64,000 nucleotides of DNA from Pleomorphomonas carboxyditropha (GTDB lineage Bacteria; Pseudomonadota; Alphaproteobacteria; Rhizobiales; Pleomorphomonadaceae). Shown here one piece after another: positions 46,634-57,396 of the stretch. Both the position numbers and the translations under genes were made by a program. The stretch lies in assembly GCF_002770725.1 (NCBI RefSeq), contig NZ_NQVN01000021.1, positions 1 to 64,000 on the forward strand, in the 5' to 3' direction. Within the stretch, counting starts at the first letter, position 1. Every line of letters starts with the position of its first letter. Under the pieces are notes generated by a model. That model did no database searches. It had not been told where the DNA came from and was given only the letters and a program-made list of their open reading frames with translations.

Positions 46634-47728
46634 TCAGGTGTTGAACTTGAACAGCATGACGTCGCCGTCCTGGACGACGTAGTCCTTGCCTTCGTCGCGC
46701 GCCTTGCCCAGCTCCTTGGCCTTCACCTCGCCATAGGCGATGTAGTCCTCGAAGGCGATGGTCTGGGCGCGGATGAAGCCGCGCTCGAAATCGGTGTGGA
46801 TGACGCCGGCCGCCTGCGGCGCCTTGGTGCCCTTGACGATCGTCCAGGCGCGGGCCTCCTTGGGGCCGGCGGTGAAATAGGTGATCAGGCCGAGCAGGTC
46901 GTAGCCGGCGCGGATCAGCCGGTCGAGGCCGGGCTCTTCGAGGCCGAGCGTTTCGAGGAATTCCTTCTGCTCGGCGTCGTCGAGCTGGGCGACCTCCGCC
47001 TCGATGGCCGCCGAGATGATCACCGCCTTGGCGCCCTGCTTCTCGGCCATCTCGAAGACGCGCGCCGACTGGCTGTTGCCGGTGGCGGCCGCCGCTTCCT
47101 CGACGTTGCAGACGTAGAGCACCGGCTTGGCGGTCAGGAGGTTGAGCGCCGCGAAGCCGGCTTCCGCGCCCTTGGGGATGCTGGCGACGCGGGCCGGCCG
47201 GCCGTTGCGCAGCTCCTCGAGGGCGAGGTCCATCAATTCGACCTGCTCCTTGATGTCCTTGTCGCCGCCCTGGGCGCGCTTGCGGAGCGGCACGACGCGC
47301 CGCTCCAGGCTTTCGAGGTCGGACAGCATCAGCTCGGTTTCCACCGTCTCGGCGTCGCTCACCGGATCGATGCGGCCCTCGACATGGGTGATGTCGCTGT
47401 CCTCGAAGCAGCGGAGCACGTGGACGATGGCGTCGACCTCGCGGATGTTGCCGAGGAACTGGTTGCCGAGGCCCTCGCCCTTGGAGGCGCCGCGCACCAG
47501 GCCGGCGATGTCGACGAAGGTGATGCGGGTCGGCACGATCTGCGCCGATCTGGCCTTTTCGGCCAGCGCCGACAGGCGCGGATCGGGCACCGCCACCTCG
47601 CCGGTGTTCGGCTCGATGGTGCAGAAGGGATAGTTGGCCGCCTGGGCGGCCGCGGTCTTGGTGAGCGCGTTGAAGAGCGTGGACTTGCCGACGTTGGGCA
47701 GGCCGACGATGCCGCACTTGAAACCCAT
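46634..47728 (-). CDS. ychF: redox-regulated ATPase YchF
   Basis: 364 residues, the standard length. An Obg-related P-loop protein (GLPNVGKSTLFNALTKT) that prefers ATP; the guanine-specific NKxD is replaced by NVEE in the VCNVEEAAAATGNS stretch. Switch region DIAGLVRGASKGEGLGNQFL and a C-terminal TGS-like domain (DGDVMLFKFNT end) are present. It associates with ribosomes and is linked to stress responses. First of a minus-strand housekeeping set downstream of pth. Confidence 0.96.
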   Translation of the reverse strand: MGFKCGIVGLPNVGKSTLFNALTKTAAAQAANYPFCTIEPNTGEVAVPDPRLSALAEKARSAQIVPTRITFVDIAGLVRGASKGEGLGNQFLGNIREVDAIVHVLRCFEDSDITHVEGRIDPVSDAETVETELMLSDLESLERRVVPLRKRAQGGDKDIKEQVELMDLALEELRNGRPARVASIPKGAEAGFAALNLLTAKPVLYVCNVEEAAAATGNSQSARVFEMAEKQGAKAVIISAAIEAEVAQLDDAEQKEFLETLGLEEPGLDRLIRAGYDLLGLITYFTAGPKEARAWTIVKGTKAPQAAGVIHTDFERGFIRAQTIAFEDYIAYGEVKAKELGKARDEGKDYVVQDGDVMLFKFNT

Positions 47729-47819
47729 GGTGATCTGACTTTCGTCTGGAGCGAACTGTTGGCCGAGGTGTTAGGGAAGCGCGCCGCCGCCCGTCAAGGA
47801 AAATGTCCGGAGAGGTTCG

Positions 47820-48530
47820 TCAGCGCTTGGTCTTCTGGGCGAGCAGGCTTTTGAGGATGGCCGCCATGGCGTTCTTCGGCGGCGGTTCGGCCGGGGCCGC
47901 GGCGGCGGGCGCGGCCGGTCCGCTGTCGGTCTTCGCGTCCGGCTTCGGCTTGCGCTGCGGCTTCGGCTCGGTGACGGCGTGGACGCGGTTGGCGAAGGTG
48001 GCGTCGGCGCCCTTCACCAGCTCGCCGGCGTTGTCGGCGATGGCATCGAGGAGGCGCACCAGCCAGTCGCGGTCGGCCTTGGCGAAGTCGGAGAGCACGT
48101 GGGCGTGGACCAGCGCCTTGTCGCCGGGGTGGCCGATGCCGAGGCGCATGCGGCGATAGCCGTCGGTGATCTGCGAGGTGATGGACCTCAGGCCGTTGTG
48201 GCCGCCGTGGCCGCCGCCGACCTTCATGCGGAGCTTGCCGGGCGGCAGGTCGAGCTCGTCATGGATGACGACGACGTCGGACGGGGCGAGCTTCAGGAAG
48301 CGCACCGCCTCGCCGACCGAGCGGCCGCTCTCGTTCATGTAGGTCTGCGGCTTCATCAGCAGCACGCGCTCGCCGTCGATCACGCCTTCCGACACCTCGG
48401 CCTGGAAGTTCTTCCGCCAGGCGGGAAAGCGATGGCGCGTGTGGATGACGTCGGCCGCCATGAAGCCGATGTTGTGGCGGTTCGACGCATATTTGGCGCC
48501 GGGATTGCCGAGACCGACCAGAATGAGCAC
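47820..48530 (-). CDS. pth: aminoacyl-tRNA hydrolase (peptidyl-tRNA hydrolase)
   Basis: 236 residues. Releases tRNA from stalled peptidyl-tRNA. [20 protein letters not shown] carries N9 and catalytic H19; [17 protein letters not shown] has the catalytic Asp; [12 protein letters not shown] binds tRNA. The last about 45 residues are an Ala/Pro/Lys tail beyond the normal fold. It follows rplY on the same strand, a common pairing, with a hairpin between them. Confidence 0.96.
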   Translation of the reverse strand: MLILVGLGNPGAKYASNRHNIGFMAADVIHTRHRFPAWRKNFQAEVSEGVIDGERVLLMKPQTYMNESGRSVGEAVRFLKLAPSDVVVIHDELDLPPGKLRMKVGGGHGGHNGLRSITSQITDGYRRMRLGIGHPGDKALVHAHVLSDFAKADRDWLVRLLDAIADNAGELVKGADATFANRVHAVTEPKPQRKPKPDAKTDSGPAAPAAAAPAEPPPKNAMAAILKSLLAQKTKR

Positions 48531-48551
48531 GCGCCTCTCCCGAAAAGATCA

Positions 48552-48579
48552 GGGGTTCCGATCTCACGACCGGAACCCC
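48552..48579 (-). terminator. hairpin between rplY and pth
   Basis: GGGGTTCCG (48552-48560) pairs with CGGAACCCC (48571-48579); on the minus strand it is followed by TGATCTTTTCGG. It may be a partial terminator or attenuator that lowers pth expression relative to rplY. Confidence 0.55.
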
Positions 48580-48605
48580 GAACATCGATCACAAGGCCGG
48601 AACGA

Positions 48606-49229
48606 TCAGGCCTTGGGCTCCTCGGCGGGAGCGGCAGCCGCGTCGGCGGCCTCTTCCGAGGTGGCGGCGGCGGAGCCGACGATGGTGGCGACGGCGAAGT
48701 CGCCATGGTCGACCAGCGTCGCGCCTTCCGGCAGCGTCACGGCGGAGATGTGCACGGCGTCGCCGATGTCGAGGGCGCCGACGTCGGCCGTCAGGTGCTC
48801 GGGAATGGCATTGGCGGAAACCAGCAGCGCCACTTCGTGGGCGGCGATGTTCAGCACGCCGCCGCGCTTGATGCCGGGCGACTTGTCCTGGCCGACGAAG
48901 TGCACCGGCACGTTGACCGTCACCTTGGTGGTGTCGGAGACGCGGATGAAGTCGACGTGGACGAGGGTGTCGGTCACCGGGTCGAGCTGGTAGTCGCGCG
49001 GCAGGACCTTGATCTCCTTGCCGTCCACCTTGAGGGTGGCGACGTGGGTCATGAAGCCGCCGGCGTGCAGCTTGAGGAAGGTTTCCTTGGTGTCCACCGC
49101 GATGGAGAGCGGCGGCTGCTTGTCGCCGTAAACGACGGCGGGCGTCTTGCCTTCACGGCGCAGGGCGCGGGCGGACCCCTTTCCCACCCGGTCGCGCAGC
49201 GAGGCGACGAGCTCGTAAGTCTGAGCCAT
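48606..49229 (-). CDS. rplY: 50S ribosomal protein L25 (Ctc/TL5 type)
   Basis: 207 residues, the long form with a C-terminal extension. The start [20 protein letters not shown] is the normal one. The 5S rRNA-binding half spans about 1-95 and the C-terminal beta domain includes [20 protein letters not shown] and [18 protein letters not shown]. It ends with an Ala/Glu-rich tail. Binds 5S rRNA in the large subunit. Confidence 0.95.
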   Translation of the reverse strand: MAQTYELVASLRDRVGKGSARALRREGKTPAVVYGDKQPPLSIAVDTKETFLKLHAGGFMTHVATLKVDGKEIKVLPRDYQLDPVTDTLVHVDFIRVSDTTKVTVNVPVHFVGQDKSPGIKRGGVLNIAAHEVALLVSANAIPEHLTADVGALDIGDAVHISAVTLPEGATLVDHGDFAVATIVGSAAATSEEAADAAAAPAEEPKA

Positions 49230-49394
49230 TTCTCGTGCTTTCTTAATCGGAGTACTGGCAGTGGCGGCCACGCGGCCGACACCGATCCGGCGCTCCCTCC
49301 AGGGGGGTCGGCGCGGATGCCGGCGCTATAGCGGAAACGGCCGGGGAAGGCAAGGGAACGGGGGATTTTATGGCACCTTGCGGTGTCGACGGGG

Positions 49395-49572
49395 AGCCCG
49401 ATATCCGCCGCCCGCTCCATCCTGCCCGAGGTCCTACGCCTTCGCGTAGGATGACAATCTATAAGAACCACCGCGAGCGGCTACGTATTTGTTTCTTATA
49501 TATAATTCTGTCATCCTACGCGAAGGCGTAGGACCTCGGACCGAAGAGGGCGCAACGCGGATATAGGGCGCA
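49395..49572. repeat. paired nested-palindrome intergenic repeat
   Basis: Both arms have the TCCTACGC-CTTC-GCGTAGGA stem. The centre is longer than elsewhere, with an insertion (aaccaccgcgagcggctacg) before the usual tttgtttcttatatataatt. It lies in the divergent gap between rplY and the AGE epimerase, so it is not confined to gene ends. Confidence 0.88.
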
Positions 49573-49679
49573 CCCGTCTTGCCGGGCGGCTTCGGGGCAT
49601 TGCGGTCTGGCAATCCGCATGAAAACGTTTAGGACAGCGGGGCCGGTCCGGAATGTCCGGTGTACAGGAGCGGCAGGCG

Positions 49680-50882
49680 ATGACGGCGGACGACGAGGGC
49701 ATGCGCGAGGAGATCCGTCGCGAACTGACCGAAAATATCCTGCCGTTCTGGCAGGGGCGCATGCGCGATCCGAACGGCGGCTTCTTCGGCGCCGCGAATT
49801 GCGACGGTATCGTTGACAAAACAGCGCCGCGCGCCTCGGTGGTCAACGCCCGCATCCTCTGGACCTTCGCCACGGCGACGCGGGTGCTCGGCGCAAGCTA
49901 CCGCGCCACCGCCGACTGGGCTTTCGACGATCTCCGGACGCGTTTCGTCGATGGTGAACATGGCGGCCTCTACTGGCTCATCGACGCCGACGGGCGCCCG
50001 CTGTCCGACCGCAAGCAGATCTACGCCCAGGCCTTCGCCATCTACGCCTTCTCCGAATATGCCCGCGCCACCGGCAACCGCGACAGCCTGCGGCTGGCGA
50101 TCGAGCTGTTCCACCTGATCGAGAAGCACGCCGCCGACCGCGGGCGCGGCGGCTATATCGAGGCGCTTGGCCGGGCCTGGGGGCCGCTCGACGACATGCG
50201 CCTCTCCGACAAGGACCTCAACAGCCCGAAGTCGATGAACACCCATCTTCACGTCATGGAGGCCTATACCAACCTTCTCCGGGTGTGGCGCGACCCGGCG
50301 CTGGTGGCGCGGCAGGCCGACCTGATCGCCGTCACGCTCGACCGCATCGTCGATGCCGGCCATTTCAGGCTGTTCTTCGACATGGACTGGCGGCCGCTCG
50401 GCGACCACGTCTCCTATGGCCACGACATCGAAGGCAGTTGGCTGCTGGTCGAGGCGGCCGAGGTGCTGGGCGACGCGGCGCTGATCGCCCGCGCCAGGGA
50501 GGCCGCCATCCTGATGGCCGAGCGGACGCTCGCCGAGGGCCGCGACCGCGACGGCAGCCTGCATTACGAGGCGCACGGCGACGGCCGGCTGATCGACGCC
50601 GACAAGCACTGGTGGCCGCAGGCGGAGGCGCTGGTCGGCTTTCGGAATGCCTTCGAGATGACCGGCGACGCGGCGTTCCGCGACGCGGCGCGCGACGTCT
50701 GGGCCTTCATCCGCGACAAGCTGACCGATCGCGCACATGGCGAATGGCACGCCAAGCTCAAGCCGGACGGCCGGCCCTATACGGCGGCCGAGGACCCCGA
50801 CGCCTGCCTCGCCGGTCCGTGGAAGTGCCCCTATCACAACGGCCGCGCCTGCTTCGAGATGCTGGAGCGGCTCAAGGGGTAA
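49680..50882 (+). CDS. AGE family epimerase/isomerase, cellobiose 2-epimerase-like
   Basis: 400 residues from the ATG at 49680, which has AGGAG nine bases before it; an ATG nine codons upstream lacks one. An (alpha/alpha)6 barrel with GGFFGAANCDG, ARILWTFATATRVLG, MNTHLHVMEAYTNLLRVWRD and HDIEGSWLLVEAAEVLGD. The catalytic His pair fits the helix motif NTHLHVME and DADKHWWPQAEALVGFRNAF. Ending WKCPYHNGRACFEML is typical of cellobiose/mannose 2-epimerases. Substrate not provable here; no sugar operon adjacent. Confidence 0.87.
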   Translation: MTADDEGMREEIRRELTENILPFWQGRMRDPNGGFFGAANCDGIVDKTAPRASVVNARILWTFATATRVLGASYRATADWAFDDLRTRFVDGEHGGLYWLIDADGRPLSDRKQIYAQAFAIYAFSEYARATGNRDSLRLAIELFHLIEKHAADRGRGGYIEALGRAWGPLDDMRLSDKDLNSPKSMNTHLHVMEAYTNLLRVWRDPALVARQADLIAVTLDRIVDAGHFRLFFDMDWRPLGDHVSYGHDIEGSWLLVEAAEVLGDAALIARAREAAILMAERTLAEGRDRDGSLHYEAHGDGRLIDADKHWWPQAEALVGFRNAFEMTGDAAFRDAARDVWAFIRDKLTDRAHGEWHAKLKPDGRPYTAAEDPDACLAGPWKCPYHNGRACFEMLERLKG

Positions 50883-50921
50883 GCGGCGTCGAGGACTTCG
50901 GGGTGGGAAACTCGGGAGCCG

Positions 50922-51078
50922 GGCGCCTATATGTGCCGATTGCCCCATTCTGCCCGAGGTCCTGCGCCTTCGCGCGGGATGACAGAATTATATAATGAAA
51001 ACAAATATATAGATTGTCATCCTGCGCGAAGGCGCAGGACCTCATGCCGGAAAATGCGTGACGTGGATATCGGACGCC
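50922..51078. repeat. paired nested-palindrome intergenic repeat
   Basis: Left arm TCCTGCGC-CTTC-GCGCGGGA and right arm TCCTGCGC / GCGCAGGA flank aattatataatgaaaacaaa. Outer ends are gggcgcctatatgtgccg and gtggatatcggacgcc. Located between convergent genes. Confidence 0.87.
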
Positions 51079-51099
51079 AAAACCCGGCGCCCATCATCC

Positions 51100-52032
<933 letters not shown>

Positions 52033-52193
52033 GAACGTCGACCTCGCGAAAAGACCTCGCCGCCCCCATGAGAGACGGGAGCGGCGACCGGCTGGCTGGT
52101 TTCGCGCGCCTTTTAGCAGCGCGATGGAGACGCGTAAACACGCGATCTCGCGAATGCTGCCATGTTGACGGCGTTATGCGCCGACTTATGAGT

Positions 52194-52826
52194 TTAGAGC
52201 GTGCCGGCGGGCGGCCTGGTCGACGCGAGGCCCGCCTGGGCGGCCGGCGCACCGGTCGCCGACGGCTGCGGCAGGCGGTTGATCCAGGCGTAGACGTCCT
52301 CGACGGTGCGGGCGGCGACGGTGTCGAGCACGCTGCCGGTGACGCTTTCCCACGGGTCGTCGTTGGCGCCGCCGGTGATCTCGATGCCCGAGAAGCGCAG
52401 CACGCGGTTGCCGCTCTGGTCGAGAATGTCCCAGACGTAGGTGACGTTGGTGCCGACGTCGCCGCCGACCGCCGACAGATAGCCCCAGACGTGATAGGTG
52501 GCGGTGGTGTCGGTGCGGCGGACGAGGCGCAGGTTGCGCTGCTGGGCGTATTTGGCGATCGACTTGGCCAGCTCGTCCTGCTTGTTGGTCGGCACGCCCT
52601 TGATCTGGTCGAAGGAGAAGGTGGCGACGGCCGCCGGCACGGCCGGCGCGGCCGGCTGCGTCGCCTCGGGCGGCGCCGGCACCGTCGGCCCGGCGACGGC
52701 GGCCGACCTCGGCCGGGTGGGCTCGGTTGACTGGCAGGCCGTAAGGACGGAGGCGAGGGCGATCGTCAGGACGGCGCCTGACAGCCGGAGCGATCCGGTG
52801 CGCTTCGTTCCGCTCAGAAAACCCAT
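52194..52826 (-). CDS. outer-membrane-type lipoprotein, unknown
   Basis: 210 residues from ATG 52826, with GGGAGG seven bases upstream; the ATG six codons earlier has none. Lipobox LASVLTACQS gives a lipid-attached Cys near residue 31 and Gln at +2. A Pro/Ala linker (about 40-65) precedes a compact domain with KGVPTNKQDELAKSIAKYAQ, TYHVWGYLSAVG and TYVWDILDQSGNRVLRFSGI. No named family recognised, though similar lipoproteins are frequent in Hyphomicrobiales. The next gene upstream on this strand is the Lgt operon, a suggestive neighbour. Confidence 0.72.
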   Translation of the reverse strand: MGFLSGTKRTGSLRLSGAVLTIALASVLTACQSTEPTRPRSAAVAGPTVPAPPEATQPAAPAVPAAVATFSFDQIKGVPTNKQDELAKSIAKYAQQRNLRLVRRTDTTATYHVWGYLSAVGGDVGTNVTYVWDILDQSGNRVLRFSGIEITGGANDDPWESVTGSVLDTVAARTVEDVYAWINRLPQPSATGAPAAQAGLASTRPPAGTL

Positions 52827-52957
52827 CCATCCGCCTCCCGGCAAATCACAGCCGTGTGCCGTTAGAGCATTTTTCGGCCCGTCTGGAAACCGTTTTTGCG
52901 TTGTCTATCCCTTGGTTGGGGGCCCTTGGTTGGGGCCCTTGGTGGAGGCGGACGGCG

Positions 52958-53722
52958 TCAGGGGCCTTCGAGCGTGATGGCCGCGAGGTGGCGGCCATAG
53001 TCGGCCTCGCCATTGTGCGTCATCCGGCGGTAGGAAAAGAAGCGCGCTTCGTCGCCGTAGGTGCAGAGGCCGAGATTGGTGGCGCGGACGCCGGTCCGCT
53101 CCAGCCGGAAGATGATGTAGCCGGGCAGGTCGAACATGGCGTGGCCGGGCCGCTGCGACGGCGCGAACCAGCGCTCTTCGCCGGCGTCGCGGAAGCGGGC
53201 GACGAATTCCGGGCCGACCTCGTAGGCGGCGGCGGAAATGGTCGGGCCGAGGCTGGCCATGATGTCGCCGCGCCGGCTGCCGAGCCGGACCATGGCGTCG
53301 ACGGTCGCCTCGAGGACGCCGGTGAAGGCGCCCTTCCAGCCGGCGTGGGCGGCGCCGACGACGCGCGCCTCGGCGTCGGCGAACAGCACCGGGCCGCAGT
53401 CGGCGTGGCTGGTGCCCAGCGCGATGCCGGGAACGCGGGTGACCAGGGCGTCGGCTTCCGGATTGTCCTTGACGGCCCAGGGCTCGGTCACCTCGACGAC
53501 GTCGGGCGAATGCACCTGATGGAGGGTGACCAGCCGGTCGCGCCGGACACCGACGGCGTCGGCGATGCGGCCGCGATTTTCCGTGACGTTGGCGCGATCG
53601 TCCCTTGAGCCGTAGCCGGTGTTGAGGCTGGCGTAGAGGCCGCCCGACACGCCGCCCTCGCGGGTGAACCAGCCGTGGCGGATGCCGGGGAGGGCCGAGA
53701 GGACGGGCGAACGGACGATCAT
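52958..53722 (-). CDS. pgeF: peptidoglycan editing factor PgeF (DUF152, polyphenol oxidase family)
   Basis: 254 residues from MIVRSPVLSALPGIRHGWFT. The family zinc/copper site is made by His in TLHQVHSPDVV, Cys in TSHADCGPVLF and His in VGAAHAGWKGAF, all visible. PgeF hydrolyses wrongly incorporated UDP-MurNAc-L-Ser in E. coli; older annotations call it laccase. Downstream of the MidA-type methyltransferase and lgt on the same strand, a conserved order in alphaproteobacteria. Confidence 0.92.
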   Translation of the reverse strand: MIVRSPVLSALPGIRHGWFTREGGVSGGLYASLNTGYGSRDDRANVTENRGRIADAVGVRRDRLVTLHQVHSPDVVEVTEPWAVKDNPEADALVTRVPGIALGTSHADCGPVLFADAEARVVGAAHAGWKGAFTGVLEATVDAMVRLGSRRGDIMASLGPTISAAAYEVGPEFVARFRDAGEERWFAPSQRPGHAMFDLPGYIIFRLERTGVRATNLGLCTYGDEARFFSYRRMTHNGEADYGRHLAAITLEGP

Positions 53723-53867
53723 CGATAAGTTCCGGGGAGGGGGTCTGCGGGGTGGTCTATGCTTGTCAAATGAGGCTGCAATCGCGACCATTTTCGGGCG
53801 GGGTTTGGGAAAGAGCATGACATCGCGCCGGTGGAGGACCATCGCCGCCGGCGCCTTGGAATCCGCT

Positions 53868-54941
53868 TCAGAATCCGGACAGGGCGATCGGCGGATGCGT
53901 CACCGCCATCGCCTTGAACAGCGTGCCCATCTCCTCCGGTCCGGCCAACCGTTCGACGGCGGCGACGATGGCCTGCTGGTCGGCGGCGCTCTTGCCGGCG
54001 CCGAGCGCCCCGGCCCGTTCGGCGAGGCCCATGGCGATGAGAAAATCGCCCTGCGTCACCGGCCCCAGCACCGCCGCCCCCTCGGCGGCGGCCGCCTGGG
54101 CGAGGCGGTCGAAATCGACGTGGGCGGTGAGGTCGCATTCGCCGGGCTCGCTGAGCGGTTCGGCATAGTGATGGGCGCGCACCGCCTGCAAGGTCTCGCC
54201 GAAGCCGCTTTTCACGTGGCCGTAGTCGAAGATCAGCGCGGCGCCGCCGTGCCGGACGAGGCGATGGGCGAGCGTGGCGAGGATCGCCTCGGCGGGACGG
54301 TTGATCTCGGCCACCGCGCCGACGTCCGCCTCGCCGGCGCCGGGCGGCAGCAGGGCGAGGTCCGGCGCGGCGGCGCCGATGCCGAAGGCGAGGTTGCCGG
54401 CCTCGTCGAGGCCGACGACGCGCTCGCGCCAGCCGCGCTCGCTCAGGACGAACTGGCGGATCGGCAGGGCGTCGAAGAACTCGTTGGCGACCACCAGCAG
54501 CGGTCCGTCCGGCAACTCGTCGATGCGGTCGTGCCAGACCGGGCTGGCGAAGCCGGTGAGGCAGGCGGCCTGGCGGCGGCGCAATTCCGGGCTGATCTCG
54601 ACCAGATGCACCTCGGCGGCGCGGATGAAGCCGGGGTCGACGCGGCCGGCCCTGAGCAGGTCGGCCATCAGCGTGCCGCGGCCCGGCCCGAGCTCGGCGA
54701 GGATCAGCTTCGGCGGCCGGCCGAGCGCCTCGTAGGCGGCGACGCACCAGATGCCGATCAGCTCGCCGAACATCTGGCTGATTTCCGGCGCGGTGATGAA
54801 GTCGCCCTCGAGGCCGATGGCGGTGCGGGTGGTGTAGTAGCCATGCTCGGGATCGGACAGCACGAGGCTCATGTAGTCGGCGACCGAGATCGGGCCGACG
54901 GCGGCGATCAGCCGGCGGATCTTGTCTTCGAGGCCGGTCAT
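53868..54941 (-). CDS. SAM-dependent methyltransferase, MidA/NDUFAF7 family
   Basis: 357 residues. Homologues of human NDUFAF7 methylate an Arg of the complex I subunit NDUFS2. The motifs are ISVADYMSLVLSDPEHGYYT, LAELGPGRGTLMADLLR (SAM loop), VANEFFDALPIRQFV and LIFDYGH. The ATG overlaps the lgt stop by four bases. In bacteria the target is unproven. Confidence 0.92.
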   Translation of the reverse strand: MTGLEDKIRRLIAAVGPISVADYMSLVLSDPEHGYYTTRTAIGLEGDFITAPEISQMFGELIGIWCVAAYEALGRPPKLILAELGPGRGTLMADLLRAGRVDPGFIRAAEVHLVEISPELRRRQAACLTGFASPVWHDRIDELPDGPLLVVANEFFDALPIRQFVLSERGWRERVVGLDEAGNLAFGIGAAAPDLALLPPGAGEADVGAVAEINRPAEAILATLAHRLVRHGGAALIFDYGHVKSGFGETLQAVRAHHYAEPLSEPGECDLTAHVDFDRLAQAAAAEGAAVLGPVTQGDFLIAMGLAERAGALGAGKSAADQQAIVAAVERLAGPEEMGTLFKAMAVTHPPIALSGF

Positions 54942-55777
54942 GACGAGGGTTCCGGGCGCCGCGTCCGGCCGCCGAGCGCCAGCGCCACCAGCGCCAAGGC
55001 GGCGACGGCGGTGACGGCCGACAGCAGCATGCCCATGGTCAGGAAGTTGCCGGCCAGGAAGCCGACCTGCGGATCGGGCTCGCGCACCGTTTCGACCAGG
55101 ATGCGGGCGGCGGCGTAGATCAGCCCGAAGATGCCGACGGCGAGGCCGGGCTTCCGGAGAATGCCGGCCTTCCAGATCAGCGGCGTCAGCACGGCGAAGA
55201 TCAGCAGGCCCTCGAGGCCGGCCTCGTAGAGCTGGCTCGGGTGGCGGGGCAGGCCGTCGGAATTGGGAAAGACGAAGGCCCAGGGCACGTCGGTGACGCG
55301 GCCGTAGAGCTCGCCGTTGACGAAGTTGGCGAGGCGGCCGAGGAACAGGCCGACCGGCGCGGCGGCGGCCGTGAGGTCGAAGACCGTCAGCACGTTGAGG
55401 CCGCGCCGGCGGGCGAACAGGTACTGGGCGAGCGCGGTGCCGATGAAGCCACCGTGCACCGACATGCCGCCGTGCCAGATCTGCAGGATCTCGATCGGAT
55501 TTTCGCGATAGGCGGCGAAATTGTAGAACAGGATGTAGCCGATGCGGCCGCCCAGCACGACGCCGAGCGTCATCCAGACGAGGAGGTCGTCGATGTCGGT
55601 GGCCTTGGGCCGCCTGACGCCGTTCCACAGCCGCTCGGTTTCCACCAGCCGGATGATGTACCACCAGCCGAAGATCAGGCCGGCGACATAGGCCAGCCCG
55701 TACCAGCGGATGGAGACCGGGCCGAGCTCGACGAGGACGGGGCTGATCGGCGGGAAGGGCAGGGCGAAAAGCGGCAT
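54938..55777 (-). CDS. lgt: prolipoprotein diacylglyceryl transferase
   Basis: 279 residues from MPLFALPFPPISPVLVELGP, with AAGGA five bases upstream; the frame is open further but not convincing. Seven membrane helices, the Lgt signature GRLANFVNGELYGR and HGG-containing IWHGGMSVHGGFIGTALAQY. Attaches diacylglycerol to the lipobox Cys of prolipoproteins at the inner membrane. Starts the lgt-methyltransferase-pgeF run. Confidence 0.95.
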   Translation of the reverse strand: MPLFALPFPPISPVLVELGPVSIRWYGLAYVAGLIFGWWYIIRLVETERLWNGVRRPKATDIDDLLVWMTLGVVLGGRIGYILFYNFAAYRENPIEILQIWHGGMSVHGGFIGTALAQYLFARRRGLNVLTVFDLTAAAAPVGLFLGRLANFVNGELYGRVTDVPWAFVFPNSDGLPRHPSQLYEAGLEGLLIFAVLTPLIWKAGILRKPGLAVGIFGLIYAAARILVETVREPDPQVGFLAGNFLTMGMLLSAVTAVAALALVALALGGRTRRPEPSS

Positions 55778-55979
55778 CGTGGTCCTTCTGTCGGGTAGCG
55801 GCGCGAACCCGCCGGGCGAAATTCCCGCGACCGAGGATTGATGGGCGTTTACCACGGCGTCAAGCTTTATGTCCGCCTCGGGCGCCGGCGGGCCTCCGCC
55901 CTTGGCTTTCGCGCTTCGCTTTGCGCCAGCACCGCCGAGGCGACTTCGAGGTGGCCCCCATTTTAATGGTCGGTATGGC

Positions 55980-56125
55980 GATCTATATATGCCGCCCGCT
56001 TCATCCTGCCCGAGGTCCTCCGCGTAGAGGACAACTTATAGAGCTGATTCCTATATATAATTCTGTCATCCTGCGCGCAGGCGCAGGACCTCGGGCAGGA
56101 AAGGGCACAAGGCGAATATAGGGTG
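55980..56125. repeat. paired nested-palindrome intergenic repeat
   Basis: The left arm is shortened (TCCTCCGCGTAGAGGA) and only partly pairs, while the right arm keeps TCCTGCGC / GCGCAGGA. The centre is acttatagagctgattccta. It sits in the divergent gap between lgt and ubiK; the remaining gap sequence 55778-55979 and 56126-56315 holds no recognisable feature. Confidence 0.85.
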
Positions 56126-56315
56126 CCAGTTCCGCGAAAATGGCTTGGCATGCATTTGCCTGTCGCAGCAAGGGAGCGGGCGCTTGGTTCCGCCCCTTTC
56201 GACGCTGCACCCGCTCGCGCGGTTCCAACTGCTTCCCCGTTCCATCTTCCGCTTGAAGCGGAATGGACGAGGGGCCAAATAGGAGGTCTGGTCCGCCATT
56301 TTGGAGACGACTGTC

Positions 56316-56618
56316 ATGACGACCGGCCCCCAGGGACGCATCTACGACGAATTCGCCAAGCTGATGAACGACGCCGCCGGCCTCGCCCAATCGGCCGGAC
56401 GGGAGGTATCCTCGGCCTTCCGCGCCCAGGGCGAGCGGTTCGCCTCCGAGCTCGATCTCGTCCGCCGCGAGGATCTCGAGACGGTGCAGGAGATCGCCAC
56501 CCGCGCGCTCGCCGAGGTGGAGCGGCTTTCCGCCCGCGTCGCCGAGCTGGAAACGCGGCTTGCCCACGGCGAGGTTTCCCACAGCGAGGCCGGGGCTGGA
56601 ACCATCGACGGACCATAA
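56316..56618 (+). CDS. ubiK: ubiquinone biosynthesis accessory factor UbiK family protein
   Basis: 100 residues from the ATG at 56316, with GGAG nine bases upstream. An amphipathic N-terminus (IYDEFAKLMNDAAGLAQSAG) and a C-terminal coiled coil (VEELETR-like RLSARVAELETRLAHGE) match the BMFP/UbiK family. In E. coli UbiK helps aerobic ubiquinone synthesis with UbiJ; Brucella members have membrane-fusogenic activity. The YbjN gene follows 255 bases on. Confidence 0.85.
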   Translation: MTTGPQGRIYDEFAKLMNDAAGLAQSAGREVSSAFRAQGERFASELDLVRREDLETVQEIATRALAEVERLSARVAELETRLAHGEVSHSEAGAGTIDGP

Positions 56619-56873
56619 GGGTTTCCGTTTCAACGGTCTTCAGGCATATTCTGAAGCCAACATGAGATTCGTGCGCCGGCTGCATGGCACATCGGCGCAT
56701 GTCGGGTTGCTGCATTCCGGGGCGGCTCAGGCTGCTTCGGTGTTGCCGGTAGGCGTTTCGCCGCCGCCGGCCAAAAGGTGTCGGCGTCGGCGTTCCCGCC
56801 CCGAAGCGGAGCAACGATGGTCGGCATCGGTATCGGCACACGCTGTTCTGCAGCGGCAACCCTGGAGGTCAAG

Positions 56874-57374
56874 ATGACCCTCATCGACGTGCATTCCGAG
56901 CGAACCGCCAATCCCGTGGACGAGATCGAACTGCTCGCCGCGCAGAACGACTGGACGTTCGAGCGCTCCGACGAGGACGAGATCGCCATCTCCATTGCCG
57001 GCGACGACACGGACTACAACGTCGCCGTCACCTGGCTCTCCGAGATCGAAGCGCTGCACGTGGCCTGCGCCTTCGACATCAAGGTGCCGACGGTGCGCAA
57101 GACCGAGGTGACCAAACTGCTGGCGCTGGTCAACGAACAGCTATGGATCGGCCATTTCGACATCTGGCAGGCCGAGGGCGTTGTCATGTACCGCAACACG
57201 CTGCTCTTGGCCGGTCAGGCCGAGGCGACGTCGGAGCAGATCGAGGCGTTGATCAACACGGCGGTCGACACCTGCGAGCGCCACCGCCTCGCCTTCGACT
57301 TCGTGGTGCGCGGCGGCCGCAACGCCAAGGAAGCGCTCGACCACGCGCTCCTGGAGACGGTCGGCGAGGCCTGA
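56874..57374 (+). CDS. YbjN domain-containing protein
   Basis: 166 residues from MTLIDVHSERTANPVDEIEL; GGAGGTC precedes the ATG. The YbjN fold is shared with type III secretion chaperones and sensory regulators: NVAVTWLSEIEALHVACAFD, VTKLLALVNEQLWIGHFDIW and VMYRNTLLLAGQ. Function unknown in this subgroup. Followed by a strong terminator. Confidence 0.88.
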   Translation: MTLIDVHSERTANPVDEIELLAAQNDWTFERSDEDEIAISIAGDDTDYNVAVTWLSEIEALHVACAFDIKVPTVRKTEVTKLLALVNEQLWIGHFDIWQAEGVVMYRNTLLLAGQAEATSEQIEALINTAVDTCERHRLAFDFVVRGGRNAKEALDHALLETVGEA

Positions 57375-57396
57375 TCCTGTCCGCCACGAAATGAAC

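Noticed and set aside
55963-56151. Small ORFs over the nested palindromes, often with a LPEVLRLRAG-like peptide
   Set aside because: The recurring peptide is just the translated repeat in both directions; no consistent start, ribosome site or conservation of frame.
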